59,498 nucleotides of DNA from Hyphomicrobiaceae bacterium (GCA_016793065.1 JAEULV010000123.1:1-59498); one strand, 5' to 3'. Positions 1 through 8,906 are shown, numbered from the stretch's first letter. The notes: generated by a model from the sequence alone, not told the origin. A program made the numbers and translations.

Positions 1-402
1 CGGCCGCTGCGCACCGCGCAGGTGGGCGGACCGCTGGGCGCCTACGTACCGGCGGCGCGGTTCGACGTGCCGCTGGACTACGAGCAGTACGCGGCGATGG
101 GCGCGATGGTGGGCCACGGCGGCATCGTCGCCTTCGACGACACGGTGGACATGGCGAAACAGGCGCGTTACGCGATGAAGTTCTGCGCCATCGAATCCTG
201 CGGCAAATGCACGCCCTGCCGCATCGGCTCCACGCGCGGCGTTGAAGTCATCGACCGCATCCGCGCCGGCGATGCCGCGCAAATCGGATTGCTGGAAGAC
301 CTGTGCGAAACCATGGTGCAAGGCTCGGCCTGCGCCATGGGCAGCATGACGCCGATTCCAGTGATGTCGGCCCTGAATCACTTTCCGGAGGATTTCGCAT
401 GA
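1..402 (+). CDS. fdsB: NAD-dependent formate dehydrogenase beta subunit (FdsB), 3' part
   Basis: Only the C-terminal 133 codons are in the window; the 5' end lies outside. The visible part carries the NuoF-like 4Fe-4S motif ESCGKCTPCRIGSTRG, followed by a fourth cysteine in GSACAMGS. This is typical of the flavin/NADH-binding subunit of soluble complex-I-like formate dehydrogenases, which passes formate-derived electrons to NAD+. Its stop overlaps the fdsA start (ATGA, 399-402), so the two are translationally coupled. A NuoF of respiratory complex I is the alternative, but the adjacent FdsA makes FdsB the better call. Confidence 0.93.
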   Translation, partial: RPLRTAQVGGPLGAYVPAARFDVPLDYEQYAAMGAMVGHGGIVAFDDTVDMAKQARYAMKFCAIESCGKCTPCRIGSTRGVEVIDRIRAGDAAQIGLLEDLCETMVQGSACAMGSMTPIPVMSALNHFPEDFA

Positions 403-3257
403 ATGCTCCGCAGGAACTCAACATGGCTGGCGCAAGAGTCGGCGCTGGCGATACGGTGACTCTGGAAATCGACGGCATCGCCGTCAGCGTTCCGGCCGGT
501 ACCCCGCTCTTGCGCGCCGGTGTTGCCGCCGGCGTGATGATCCCCAAACTGTGCGACAGCGAGGGCCTCAAGCCCTTCGGCTCCTGCCGCCTGTGCCTGG
601 TCGAAATCGAGGGACGCAAAGGCTATCCGTCCTCCTGCACCACGCCGGCCGAAGCCGGCATGAAGGTGCGCACCCAGTCGCCGCAACTGGCCAAGCTGCG
701 GCGCAATGTCATGGAGCTTTATATCTCCGACCATCCGCTGGATTGCCTGACCTGCGCCGCCAACGGCGACTGCGAGTTGCAGGATATGGCCGGCGTGGTC
801 GGGCTGCGCGAAGTGCGCTACGGCACCAGTGACGCAAACCCGGGAGAGAACCATTTCACCGAAACGGCGAAAGACGAATCCAACCCCTACTTCAGCTACG
901 ACCCGGCCAAGTGCATCGTCTGCAACCGCTGCGTGCGCGCCTGCGAGGAAACCCAGGGCACGTTTGCGTTGACCATCACCGGGCGCGGCTTCGGCTCGCG
1001 CGTCACGGCGGGGCAGGGCGAGTCCTTCATGGCCTCCGACTGCGTTTCCTGCGGCGCCTGCGTCAAGGCCTGCCCGACGGCGACGCTCGTTGAGAAGACG
1101 GTGATCGACCTGGGCCAGGCCGAGCGCAGCGTCGCCACCACCTGCGCCTACTGCGGCGTCGGCTGCGGCTTCCGTGCCGAGGTCAAAGGGACGCAGGTCG
1201 TGCGCATGGTGCCCGCCGACGAGGGGCGTGCCAACGAAGGCCACGCCTGCGTCAAGGGCCGCTTCGCCTGGGGCTACGCCACCCACCCCGACCGCGTCAC
1301 CAAACCCATGATCCGCGAGAAGATCAGCGATCCCTGGCGCGAGGTGTCGTGGGAGGAAGCGCTGAGCCATACCGCGAAGGAATTCCGCCGCATCCAGGCC
1401 AAGCACGGTACCAACTCGATCGGCGCCATCGTCTCCAGCCGCTGCACCAACGAAGAGGACTACCTGGTACAGAAGCTGGTGCGCACCGCCTTCGGCAACA
1501 ACAACGTCGACACCTGCGCCCGCGTCTGCCATTCGCCGACCGGCTACGGCCTGTCGAAGACCTTCGGCACCTCGGCCGGCACGCAGACGTTCAAGTCGGT
1601 GGAAAAGGCCGATGTGGTGCTGCTGATCGGCGCCAACCCGACCGACGGGCATCCGGTGTTTGCATCGCGGCTGAAGAAGCGGCTGCGCCAGGGGGCGAAG
1701 CTGATCGTCGGCGATCCGCGCCGCATCGATCTTGTCGACGGCCCGCACATCAAGGCGGCGCATCACCTGCAATTGCGGCCGGGCACCAATGTGGCGCTGA
1801 TCAACGCGCTCGCCCATGTCATCGTCACCGAGGGGCTCGTCGACGAGGCCTTCGTGCGCGAGCGCTGCGATCTCGTCGACTTCGAGGCGTGGGCGCGGCT
1901 GATGGCGGCCGAGCACAATTCGCCCGAGGCGATGGAGGCCCATACCGGCGTGCCGGCGGCGGAGGTGCGCGCGGCGGCGCGGCTCTATGCGACGGCGACG
2001 AACGCGGCGATCTATTACGGTCTCGGCGTTACCGAGCACAGCCAGGGCTCGACCATGGTGATGGGCATGGCGAACCTTGCCATGGCCACCGGCAATATCG
2101 GCCGCGAGGGCGTCGGGGTGAACCCGCTGCGCGGCCAGAACAACGTCCAGGGTTCGTGCGACATGGGATCGTTCCCGCACGAATTCTCCGGCTATCGTCA
2201 TGTCTCGGACGACGCGACGCGGCAGATGTTCGAGGCGATGTGGGGGGTGGGGCTTTCCGACGAGCAGGGCTTGCGCATTCCCAACATGCTGGACGAGGCG
2301 GTCAGCGGCCGGTTCAAGGCGCTCTACTGCCAGGGCGAGGACATCGCCCAGTCGGACCCGAACACCCAGCACGTGCAGGCGGGGCTGGCGGCGATGGAGT
2401 GCGTCATCATTCAGGACCTGTTCCTGAATGAGACGGCGAAATACGCCCATGTGTTCTTCCCCGGCTCGTCGTTCCTGGAGAAGGACGGCACCTTCACCAA
2501 TGCCGAGCGGCGGATCAACCGGGTGCGGCAGGTGATGCCGTCGAAGGCGGGGATGCAGGAGTGGCAGGTGACGGCGGCGTTCGCCGGCGCGCTCGGCTAT
2601 CCGATGGCCTACACCCACCCGTCGGAGATCATGGACGAGATCGCCCGGCTGACCCCCGGCTTCGCCCATGTCAGCTACCGGATGCTGGAGGAGCGCGGTT
2701 CGGTGCAGTGGCCGTGCAACGACAAGGCGCCGGAGGGCACGCCGATCATGCATGTCGACCGGTTCGTGCGCGGCCTCGGCAAGTTCATGCTGACGGAATA
2801 CGTGCCGACCGACGAGCGCAGCGGCCCGCGGTTCCCGCTGTTGCTGACGACGGGGCGGGTGCTGTCGCAGTACAATGTCGGCGCCCAGACCCGGCGGACG
2901 GCCAACACGGCGTGGCATCCGGAGGACGTGCTGGAGATCCACCCGTTCGACGCGGAGAACCGCGGCATCCGCGATGGCGATCTGGTGCAGGTGGCCAGCC
3001 GCAAGGGCGACACGGCGCTGCGCGCCGAGGTGACCGAGCGGGTGCAGCCGGGTGTGGTGTATACCACCTTCCATCATGCCGGCTGCGGCGTGAACGTCAT
3101 CACCACCGACAATTCCGACTGGGCGACCAACTGTCCGGAATACAAGGTGACGGCGGTGGAGGTGCGGCGCACCAACGCGCCGTCGCACTGGCAGGAGACG
3201 TTCCGCGACGACGAGGTGCGGCTGAAGCGGATCGCGACGCTCGACGCGGCGGAATGA
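399..3257 (+). CDS. fdsA: NAD-dependent formate dehydrogenase alpha subunit (FdsA)
   Basis: 952-aa molybdopterin (bis-MGD) oxidoreductase that oxidises formate to CO2 in the cytoplasm. The N-terminus has a NuoG-like 2Fe-2S domain starting at Cys52, then a His/Cys cluster motif (HPLDCLTC), two 4Fe-4S ferredoxin motifs (CIVCNRCVRAC and CVSCGACVKAC), and a 4Fe-4S Mo/W-bisMGD domain (CAYCGVGCGF). The likely metal ligand is Cys377 in ARVCHSPT, so this is a Cys enzyme, not a Sec enzyme. The C-terminal molybdopterin dinucleotide-binding domain is complete. The start at 399 overlaps the fdsB stop. The fdsC and fdsD genes that often follow are not here; rpsF follows after about 300 bp. Length fits the family. 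Confidence 0.95.
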   Translation: MNAPQELNMAGARVGAGDTVTLEIDGIAVSVPAGTPLLRAGVAAGVMIPKLCDSEGLKPFGSCRLCLVEIEGRKGYPSSCTTPAEAGMKVRTQSPQLAKLRRNVMELYISDHPLDCLTCAANGDCELQDMAGVVGLREVRYGTSDANPGENHFTETAKDESNPYFSYDPAKCIVCNRCVRACEETQGTFALTITGRGFGSRVTAGQGESFMASDCVSCGACVKACPTATLVEKTVIDLGQAERSVATTCAYCGVGCGFRAEVKGTQVVRMVPADEGRANEGHACVKGRFAWGYATHPDRVTKPMIREKISDPWREVSWEEALSHTAKEFRRIQAKHGTNSIGAIVSSRCTNEEDYLVQKLVRTAFGNNNVDTCARVCHSPTGYGLSKTFGTSAGTQTFKSVEKADVVLLIGANPTDGHPVFASRLKKRLRQGAKLIVGDPRRIDLVDGPHIKAAHHLQLRPGTNVALINALAHVIVTEGLVDEAFVRERCDLVDFEAWARLMAAEHNSPEAMEAHTGVPAAEVRAAARLYATATNAAIYYGLGVTEHSQGSTMVMGMANLAMATGNIGREGVGVNPLRGQNNVQGSCDMGSFPHEFSGYRHVSDDATRQMFEAMWGVGLSDEQGLRIPNMLDEAVSGRFKALYCQGEDIAQSDPNTQHVQAGLAAMECVIIQDLFLNETAKYAHVFFPGSSFLEKDGTFTNAERRINRVRQVMPSKAGMQEWQVTAAFAGALGYPMAYTHPSEIMDEIARLTPGFAHVSYRMLEERGSVQWPCNDKAPEGTPIMHVDRFVRGLGKFMLTEYVPTDERSGPRFPLLLTTGRVLSQYNVGAQTRRTANTAWHPEDVLEIHPFDAENRGIRDGDLVQVASRKGDTALRAEVTERVQPGVVYTTFHHAGCGVNVITTDNSDWATNCPEYKVTAVEVRRTNAPSHWQETFRDDEVRLKRIATLDAAE

Positions 3258-3558
3258 TCGCCGGGCCGGCGGCAATGGGCGCGTCGCCGGCGTGTCCGGC
3301 GGGCGCGCCCCCTTGCATCGGCGGCCGAACTCGCCTATACGCCCGTCATCCGATCGGACCCGTGCCGGTGGCTGAACGGACGGTCGTGCTTTTTCTCCTG
3401 GCGCAAGCCTTGGCGCAAAAGCGCGATAGACCCCGAAGAAAGGGTCGGCGTCCCTTGTCTCCGCTCTCCGACTCCAGTCGATTCTCTCGGGGCCTGATGG
3501 CTCGGAAGAGGCTTGGCGCCGGGACGACGGACCATATCAACCCGAGAGGCCCGCTTAT
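3258..3558 (+). other. intergenic gap / rpsF leader
   Basis: About 300 bp with no convincing gene between fdsA and rpsF. It must hold the end of the formate dehydrogenase operon and the promoter and leader of the rpsF operon. Several short GC-rich inverted repeats are visible just before rpsF. An S6:S18 autoregulatory leader would be expected here from other bacteria, but I cannot identify its motif with confidence. Confidence 0.4.
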
Positions 3559-3972
3559 ATGCCGCTCTACGAACACGTGCTGATGGCTCGTCAGGACATC
3601 TCGGCCCAACAGGCCGAAGCCATGATCGAGCAGTACAAGGGTGTGATCACCGCCAATGGCGGTTCGGTCGTCAAGACCGAAGTCTGGGGTCTGAAGTCCC
3701 TGGCCTATCGCATCAAGAAGAACCGCAAGGCGCACTACGCCCTGCTGGCGCTCGACGCTCCCGCTCCGGCCGTTGCCGAAATGGAACGTCAGATGCGCAT
3801 CAATGAAGACGTTCTGCGCTTCATCACCGTCAAGGTCGAGGCCCACGAAGAGGGTCCGTCGGCGATGATGCAGAAGCGCGACCGCGACGAACGTCGCGGC
3901 GAGCGTCGTCGTGACCGCGGCGGCCGCCGTGGTGACGAATTCGGTGGTTTCGATGCTGAGGATGCTGAGTGA
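3559..3972 (+). CDS. rpsF: 30S ribosomal protein S6
   Basis: 137 aa. The N-terminus [13 protein letters not shown] and the core motif [14 protein letters not shown] are characteristic of S6, which pairs with S18 in the platform of the small ribosomal subunit. The tail is rich in Arg, Asp and Gly, as is common in alphaproteobacterial S6. It is the first gene of the rpsF-rpsR-DUF2232-rplI cluster, and its stop overlaps the rpsR start by one base (TGATG). Confidence 0.97.
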   Translation: MPLYEHVLMARQDISAQQAEAMIEQYKGVITANGGSVVKTEVWGLKSLAYRIKKNRKAHYALLALDAPAPAVAEMERQMRINEDVLRFITVKVEAHEEGPSAMMQKRDRDERRGERRRDRGGRRGDEFGGFDAEDAE

Positions 3973-4217
3973 TGGCTGAAGGTGCTTCCCAGGGCCGCCG
4001 GCCGTTCTTCCGTCGGCGCAAGACCTGCCCGTTCTCCGGCGCCAACGCTCCGAAGATCGACTACAAGGACGTCAAGCTGCTGCAGCGCTTCATCTCCGAA
4101 CGCGGCAAGATCGTTCCGTCCCGCATCACCGCGGTGTCGAACAAGAAGCAGCGCGAACTCGCCCAGGCGATCAAGCGCGCGCGCTTCCTCGGCCTGCTGC
4201 CGTTCGTGATCAAGTGA
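3972..4217 (+). CDS. rpsR: 30S ribosomal protein S18
   Basis: 81 aa. It shows the S18 signature ([48 protein letters not shown]), and it binds S6 and 16S rRNA. The ATG at 3972 is preferred over an in-frame GTG at 3969 because it overlaps the rpsF stop codon. Length is standard. Confidence 0.97.
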   Translation: MAEGASQGRRPFFRRRKTCPFSGANAPKIDYKDVKLLQRFISERGKIVPSRITAVSNKKQRELAQAIKRARFLGLLPFVIK

Positions 4218-4408
4218 TCTGACCGGTTTCGCCGCCGCCCGTCCGGAACCCCCGGATCGGCGGCGGCGCGACGATTTCCGGCGCGGGCCTGCCCCGTGTC
4301 CCGGCTTTTCGATACGGCGTCGCGACCGGCCGTCAACAGGTTCGCCGAACGATCGGGTTGGGACGCGAGACGTCTCTAACCGCTGACCAAGCGGGACAGC
4401 TGGAGCGC

Positions 4409-5362
4409 ATGACGAAGACATATCTCATTGGCATTGGCGCGGGTCTGGCCGCATTGGCGATGTTGCTGTCGCCGATGGGAACGAGCCTGCTTGCCATCCC
4501 GATGATGATGCTTTCGGCCATGCCGATCGTCATCGCCGGTCTCGGCTGGGGCACGATGGCGGCCGCGACCGCGACGCTCGCCGGCTTTGTCACTGCTCTC
4601 TTCGCGCTGCAACTGCCGGCCGCGCTGATGTTCGCCGCCGCTGTCGGCGTGCCCGCCACTTTCGCCACCCACCTCGTCGGCCTGGTACGGCTGCCGGACG
4701 CCGGCGAGGCCGGGCCGGCCGAATGGTATCCGCTGTCGCGCGTCGTGCTGATGCTGACGCTGTGGTGCGGCCTGCTCGGCGTCGGCGTCATCTTCCTTGC
4801 CGGCTTCAATCCGTCGGGCGACCGCTCCGAGCTGATCGCCGGGCTCACCGCCATGTTCGCCGAGGGCGGCGGGGCCGGGGCGCCGCCGACGGCGCAGATC
4901 GAGGCGATGGCGACGATGATCGTCGCGGTGATGCCCTATGCCTTCTCGGCGATGTGGCTGGTTTCGCTGCTGTTGTCGCTGTGGATCGGCGCGCTGGTGG
5001 TGCGCCGCTCGGGCCTACTCACCCGGCCGTGGGAGAACCTCAACGGCTTCCGCCCCGATCCGGCGATGGTGATGATGTTCGGCGCGGCGCTGCTGCTGAG
5101 CTATCTGCCGGACCCGCTCGGGCTTGTCGCCAAGCCGTTCGTCGGCGCGCTGTCGATCGCCCATCTGGCCGTTGGCCTGGCGGTGCTGCACTGGCTGTCG
5201 CGCCCGTGGGCGCTGCGCGTGCCGGCGCTGGCGATCTTCTACGGCCTTCTGTTCATCGTCGGGCTGCCGGGGCTGCTGGCCCTGGTGCTCGGCCTCGTCG
5301 ATCGGTTCTTCGACCTGCGCGGGCTGTCGCCCCGGGCCGGCGACGAGCCTCCCCGTTCCTGA
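4409..5362 (+). CDS. DUF2232 family integral membrane protein
   Basis: 317 aa, almost entirely hydrophobic, with about eight predicted membrane spans. The first is at residues 5-25 and the last ends just before a charged C-terminus. The DUF2232 call rests on position and character: a membrane protein of this size sits between rpsR and rplI in many Rhizobiales. Its function is unknown. The start was placed at ATG 4409, preceded by GGAG, rather than at an upstream in-frame ATG at 4358 that would add a hydrophilic extension. About 190 bp separate it from rpsR. Confidence 0.8.
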   Translation: MTKTYLIGIGAGLAALAMLLSPMGTSLLAIPMMMLSAMPIVIAGLGWGTMAAATATLAGFVTALFALQLPAALMFAAAVGVPATFATHLVGLVRLPDAGEAGPAEWYPLSRVVLMLTLWCGLLGVGVIFLAGFNPSGDRSELIAGLTAMFAEGGGAGAPPTAQIEAMATMIVAVMPYAFSAMWLVSLLLSLWIGALVVRRSGLLTRPWENLNGFRPDPAMVMMFGAALLLSYLPDPLGLVAKPFVGALSIAHLAVGLAVLHWLSRPWALRVPALAIFYGLLFIVGLPGLLALVLGLVDRFFDLRGLSPRAGDEPPRS

Positions 5363-5406
5363 ATGCAACTCGACCGGCTGACCCCGGTTTCACTCGGAGA
5401 AGACCC

Positions 5407-5964
5407 ATGGAAGTGATCCTGCTCGAGCGCGTCGGCCGTCTTGGCCAGATGGGCGACATCGTCAACGTCAAGCCGGGCTTCGCCCGCAACTACCTGCTGC
5501 CGCGCCACAAGGCGCTGCGCGCCACCGAGGCCAACAAGAAGCGCTTCGAGACCGAGCGCGTGCAGCTCGAAGCCCGCAACCTCGCCGCCAAGGGCGAAGC
5601 CAGCGCCATCCACGAGAAGCTGGACGGCCAGCGTTTCGTCATCATCCGTCAGGCCGGCGAGATGGGCCAGCTCTACGGTTCGGTGTCGAGCCGCGACATC
5701 GCCGAGGCGCTGACCGCCGGCGGCTTCACCGTCGAGCGCTCGCAGATCGTGCTCAACACCCCGATCAAGGCCATCGGCCTGCACCCGCTGGTGATCCAGC
5801 TGCACCCGGAAGTCGCCGCCAACGTGTCGATCAACGTCGCCCGTTCGGCCGATGAAGCCGAGCGTCAGGCCGCCGGCGAGAACGTGCTCGCCCGCGAGGA
5901 CGACCGCTTCGTCCGCGACGTCGCCCCGATCACCGACGACATGGACCACGACGACGAGGAGTGA
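5407..5964 (+). CDS. rplI: 50S ribosomal protein L9
   Basis: 185 aa. The N-terminal L9 domain is clear ([35 protein letters not shown]), followed by the long connecting helix rich in Lys, Glu and Arg, and the C-terminal domain. The acidic C-terminal tail (DDMDHDDEE) is a common extension in alphaproteobacteria. It is the last gene of the ribosomal cluster, with a terminator about 85 bp downstream. Confidence 0.97.
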   Translation: MEVILLERVGRLGQMGDIVNVKPGFARNYLLPRHKALRATEANKKRFETERVQLEARNLAAKGEASAIHEKLDGQRFVIIRQAGEMGQLYGSVSSRDIAEALTAGGFTVERSQIVLNTPIKAIGLHPLVIQLHPEVAANVSINVARSADEAERQAAGENVLAREDDRFVRDVAPITDDMDHDDEE

Positions 5965-6046
5965 TCCGACTTGCGATCTTCTCCCCGCGCGCCGCGACAG
6001 GCGAGCGGGGAGGGGGCGCGCGGACCTCGACGACGACACGATCCCG

Positions 6047-6073
6047 ACCGGCCGAAGCGATTCGGCCGGTTTT
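6047..6073 (+). terminator. Rho-independent terminator after rplI
   Basis: A perfect 10-bp stem (ACCGGCCGAA / TTCGGCCGGT) with a GCGA tetraloop is followed directly by a T run. It lies 85 bp after the rplI stop and before the tRNA gene, so it closes the ribosomal protein operon. Confidence 0.85.
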
Positions 6074-6209
6074 ATCTTGCCCCGCCGGCGGCGATCCGGC
6101 TGAAGATCGGGCTCAGACGCCGAGGCTGCCCACCGCTGTCATTCGGGTGTGCATGTTGCACTTTATCACCTTGCATTCGCCGCCGCGCTGGGGCATGAAG
6201 TGCCGCGCT

Positions 6210-6301
6210 GGAGACGTGGCCGAGAGGCTGAAGGCACTCGTTTGCTAAATGAGCATACCCCCAAAAGGGTATCATGGGTTCGAATCCCATCGTCTCCGCC
6301 A
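6210..6301 (+). tRNA. tRNA-Ser(GCT)
   Basis: Long-variable-arm class II tRNA. The acceptor stem GGAGACG pairs with CGTCTCC, the anticodon loop is TTGCTAA giving anticodon GCT, and the variable arm is ACCCCCAAAAGGGT-like. The T arm contains GGTTCGAATCC, and CCA is encoded at 6299-6301. It lies 152 bp upstream of the photolyase gene that the phage hit, and the prophage did not use it as an attachment site. Confidence 0.95.
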
Positions 6302-6453
6302 TTTGCCCGACCAGACCGAGCATCGTGGTTTCGTGACTGGTGACCAGTCCAATCTGGTTCACTGGTCCGGCGATGCTGCGTTGCAGGCCGTGTCGATCAT
6401 CGGCGCGGAGCGAAGTTCGGCCGGCGGCGTTTGTGCTCCTCGAGGGATCCGAT

Positions 6454-6689
6454 ATGACAGGACAGTTGCGGTTTGTCCTGGGTGACCAACTGACGCGAGG
6501 GCTTGCCTCGCTGGTGGACCTCGATCGCGACCGCGACGTGGTGCTGATGGTCGAAGTGGCGGAGGAGGCGCGGTATGTGCGTCACCACAAGCAGAAGATC
6601 GCCTTTCTGCTTTCGGCGATGCGCCACTTCGCCGATGCACTGCGACGGGATGGAATCCATGTCGACTATGTGACGCTGGACGATCCGGC
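6454..6689 (+). pseudogene. FeS-BCP (6-4) photolyase, 5' fragment
   Basis: The first 77 codons (plus two bases of the next) of a cryptochrome/photolyase-related protein begin with the family start MTGQLRFVLGDQLTRGL. A GAGGGA ribosome binding site lies just upstream of ATG 6454. The gene is cut by the prophage at 6690. The truncated frame would read on into phage DNA to a stop at 6826-6828, giving a 124-aa chimeric product. The rest of the gene is at 49471-50814, in the same frame once the 5-bp duplication is removed. This N-terminal domain alone cannot bind FAD. Confidence 0.93.
6685..6689 (+). repeat. prophage target-site duplication, left copy (CCGGC)
   Basis: CCGGC directly before the prophage 5' TG. 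The same pentamer follows the prophage 3' CA at 49471-49475. A 5-bp duplication is what Mu-type transposition leaves. Confidence 0.95.
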
Positions 6690-6780
6690 TGTAACCCGCA
6701 AGATCAGATGGCAGGACGCGGGAACAGGCGGGAAAAGGCGGGAAAGAGCGGGAACGGCGCGGAAAAGCGCGAATTATGAG
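6690..6780 (+). repeat. prophage left end with phased GCGGGAA array
   Basis: The terminal segment 6690-6710 resembles the right-end transposase site (CCCGCAAGATCAGATGG against CGCGCAAAATCGAATGG). It is followed by six GCGGGAA or GCGCGGAA-like units starting near 6718, 6728, 6738, 6748, 6757 and 6767, about one per 10 bp. This is presumably a protein-binding region for transposase or a host bending factor. That role is inferred from position and helical phasing. Confidence 0.7.
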
Positions 6781-6911
6781 AAGAGACGCGGCATTCAGGG
6801 TGCGCAAGAACGAATGGCACGGCAGTAGTTCACCAGACTGACAACCGGGGAGTTGCAAAACGGTCGACGACCGGATTTGATAACCACCGCTGAGTTAGTT
6901 GGGGGTGTGCT

Positions 6912-7607
6912 ATGTGGAAGAAGAGTTGCGCCATCGCGTTGGCATTGATGGTCTCGGGGTGTGTAACGGCCCAGACGACGTCGTTTCGCGCGTCACTCGG
7001 GCAAGAGATGGTTATCCGAGACGGAAGGCCATCAATCTATTCAAACAAGGCAAAGTCGGTCGTCGTCATCGCACCGGCTGAGCGACAGTCAGTGCCAGGT
7101 GCGCGCCCGACCTTTGTCGTCGGAATCATGAATCGCGTGGCTCAGCCGGTCAATTTCAGCATGACCGCTGTACAGGCAACGCAGACAAGCGGACCGCAAA
7201 ACGGCAAAGCACTGCACGTATTTACATATGAAGAATTGGTGCAAGAAGAGAAAAACCGTCAGGTCGCGGCGGCGATACTCGTTGGCATCGCCGCCGGTGC
7301 CAATGCAGCAGCGGCTGGATCTTATAGGAACCCGTATGTCAGAACATGGAACCAGCACATCGCGGCCAGGGAAAACTCGGCGATGATTGCAGGTGCGTCG
7401 GCGCAGGGGCAAATCAACATGGCCGCGCTGGAAACCATGATCCTCAAGGACAACACGCTGCTGCCAGGCGAATCCTATGGAGGAGTAATGCAAGTCCAAT
7501 CACCAGTCCGCAACGATCTGGCGGAGCCGGCATCATTGACACTGCAGATCAACATCGAAGGCGAGGCGCATATCTTCGATGTCAGGCTTGATCCCATTAA
7601 GCAGTGA
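6912..7607 (+). CDS. putative lipoprotein, left-end cargo gene
   Basis: 231 aa with a lipoprotein signal peptide: positive start MWKKS, hydrophobic ALALMVS, then lipobox MVSGC with the lipidated Cys at about residue 17. The mature part is hydrophilic with a short Ala/Gly-rich hydrophobic stretch near residues 117-133. I do not recognise the family. It lies between the left end and the repressor, the usual place for lysogeny-expressed cargo. It is convergent with the repressor and shares the terminator at 7633-7663. A surface role such as superinfection exclusion is possible but unproven. Confidence 0.75.
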   Translation: MWKKSCAIALALMVSGCVTAQTTSFRASLGQEMVIRDGRPSIYSNKAKSVVVIAPAERQSVPGARPTFVVGIMNRVAQPVNFSMTAVQATQTSGPQNGKALHVFTYEELVQEEKNRQVAAAILVGIAAGANAAAAGSYRNPYVRTWNQHIAARENSAMIAGASAQGQINMAALETMILKDNTLLPGESYGGVMQVQSPVRNDLAEPASLTLQINIEGEAHIFDVRLDPIKQ

Positions 7608-7632
7608 CGACGCCTCATATTCAGTATTCCAG

Positions 7633-7663
7633 ATGCCTCGACGCGCAAACGTCGAGGCATTTT
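7633..7663. terminator. bidirectional terminator between lipoprotein gene and repressor
   Basis: Perfect 11-bp stem (ATGCCTCGACG / CGTCGAGGCAT) with a CGCAAA loop and a short T run. It sits between the convergent ends of the lipoprotein gene and the repressor gene. Confidence 0.85.
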
Positions 7664-8391
7664 CATATCGTCCGCCCGAACCACATGACGCGACCGGCGA
7701 TCTGGAAGTCTGGGACTTCGGTGACCGGTATATCCTCGGGCGGGTAGCGGGTGTTGTCGCTGATCAGCATCAAGCTGCCGTCGCGGCGCGGGTGAACGCG
7801 CTTGACCAGGACGAAGCCAGCCGAGACGACGACGTAAATGCCATTGTCGTCAACACGTTGCCATGACGTATCCACGAGCAGAACGTCTCCGGAGCGGATC
7901 GTGGGCTCCATGGAATCGCCGCGCGCAGTCAGGGCGCGTGCGGCGACCGGATTGATGCCGCGCCGACGCAGCCAGTCGGGCGGGAAAGCGAGAAACTCGA
8001 CGGCATCCTCGTGATCGACGAGAGAGCCGTGGCCAGCCGAGGCCTGGATATCAAGACGCGGAACCATGGCCACATCATTGCTATCCGCGAACAAAGACGG
8101 AACCCCTGAAAAGTCATGGGTCGGAATATTACGCCCTTTGGCGCCTCGACCAGTACACAGCCATTCGAGCGACACTTCGAGCGCCTCGGCCATTGCGGCA
8201 GCCTTTTCGAAGCTCGGCAACGAGCCGTCAAGGTACTTCCGAATCGTCGAGTGCGAGATCGACGTCGCCTCGGAAAGCGCCTGAACGGTTCGCCCACTTA
8301 GTGCCACGCGAAGCCGCCCTGAGAAACTATCTGGGTTACTTTCGCCGGCAGCGAAAGTTTGATCAGCCGCACCTGATTTGGATTTAGCCAT
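7663..8391 (-). CDS. phage repressor, HTH plus S24 peptidase domain
   Basis: 242 aa. An N-terminal helix-turn-helix region (about residues 25-75, with VQALSEATSISHSTIRKYLDG) is followed by an S24/LexA-type C-terminal domain. That domain shows the nucleophile motif ARGDSMEPTIRSGD and the downstream Lys region FVLVKRVHPRRDG. The layout is that of CI-type repressors cleaved on RecA activation, unlike the shorter Mu c repressor, so induction by DNA damage is plausible. It is transcribed away from the early operon. The intergenic region 8392-8565 should contain its operators. Confidence 0.92.
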   Translation of the reverse strand: MAKSKSGAADQTFAAGESNPDSFSGRLRVALSGRTVQALSEATSISHSTIRKYLDGSLPSFEKAAAMAEALEVSLEWLCTGRGAKGRNIPTHDFSGVPSLFADSNDVAMVPRLDIQASAGHGSLVDHEDAVEFLAFPPDWLRRRGINPVAARALTARGDSMEPTIRSGDVLLVDTSWQRVDDNGIYVVVSAGFVLVKRVHPRRDGSLMLISDNTRYPPEDIPVTEVPDFQIAGRVMWFGRTI

Positions 8392-8565
8392 TTAATATCA
8401 ACCGATTACACGAAATATACCCAGATTTGGCAAATTACCGAACTTTCGCCGCCGATCGTCGCACCTTTAGGGTTGACGATAGCCCATATATGGGTACATT
8501 CGTTATGCCAAATGTGACGTAACGAAGCGATGCGCCCGCGAGGTCGCCATCGCACGGAGAGGCGA
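8392..8565. promoter_or_regulatory. divergent early/repressor control region
   Basis: Between the repressor and the Ner-like gene. A sigma-70-like early promoter is visible: TTGACG at 8473-8478, 16 bp, then TACATT at 8495-8500. Its spacer contains the 12-bp palindrome CCCATATATGGG (8483-8494). ATTTGGCA at 8425-8432 is repeated inverted as TGCCAAAT at 8506-8513. These are good operator candidates for the repressor and the Ner-like protein. The assignment is inference. Confidence 0.65.
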
Positions 8566-8853
8566 ATGCCCAAGGTCTGGGACAATCACGAAATCAAGGC
8601 TGAACTAGCCCGGCGAGGATACACCCTGACCGGTTTAGCCATCGACAACGGACTGTTCGAGAGCGCCTGTCGCCGCGCCCTGACAGGGTCGTGCAAGGCA
8701 GGTGCTCTCGTCATCGCCAAGACGCTGGGCGTGTCGGTCCAGGAGCTCTGGCCCGGTCGGTACATCCAGCGACCCCGCAATGGTGCCACGGCTCGCGCAT
8801 CGAAGGCGAGTCCGAAATGCGGATCGAGCGCGGACACGCCTGCGGTGGCCTGA
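8566..8853 (+). CDS. Ner/Nlp-like DNA-binding regulator
   Basis: 95 aa. The N-terminal half reads KVWDNHEIKAELARRGYTL then a helix-turn-helix containing FESACRRALTG and GVSVQELWPGRY, matching the Ner/Nlp fold of Mu-like phages. Ner turns down early and repressor transcription during lytic growth. The start was set at ATG 8566, preceded by GGAGAGG. An in-frame ATG at 8530 lacks a ribosome site and adds a non-conserved Arg-rich extension. It is the first gene rightward from the control region. The C-terminal 35 residues look unstructured. Confidence 0.85.
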   Translation: MPKVWDNHEIKAELARRGYTLTGLAIDNGLFESACRRALTGSCKAGALVIAKTLGVSVQELWPGRYIQRPRNGATARASKASPKCGSSADTPAVA

Positions 8854-8906
8854 CCGATCAAGGCGACCACCGCTAACCCTCTTGTTGACACTGCAAGACG
8901 AAGAAA

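Noticed and set aside
378..3275. 965-codon minus-strand frame opposite fdsA
   Set aside because: fdsA has all expected cofactor motifs; the minus frame is a GC-bias shadow.
6210..6301. tRNA-Ser as the prophage attachment site
   Set aside because: The prophage ends are 388 bp away inside the photolyase gene, with a transposition-type 5-bp duplication and no tRNA 3' end repeat at the right side.
8530..8565. Extended N-terminus of the Ner-like protein from ATG 8530
   Set aside because: No ribosome site before 8530. The extension is Arg-rich and not typical of Ner, whereas GGAGAGG precedes ATG 8566.
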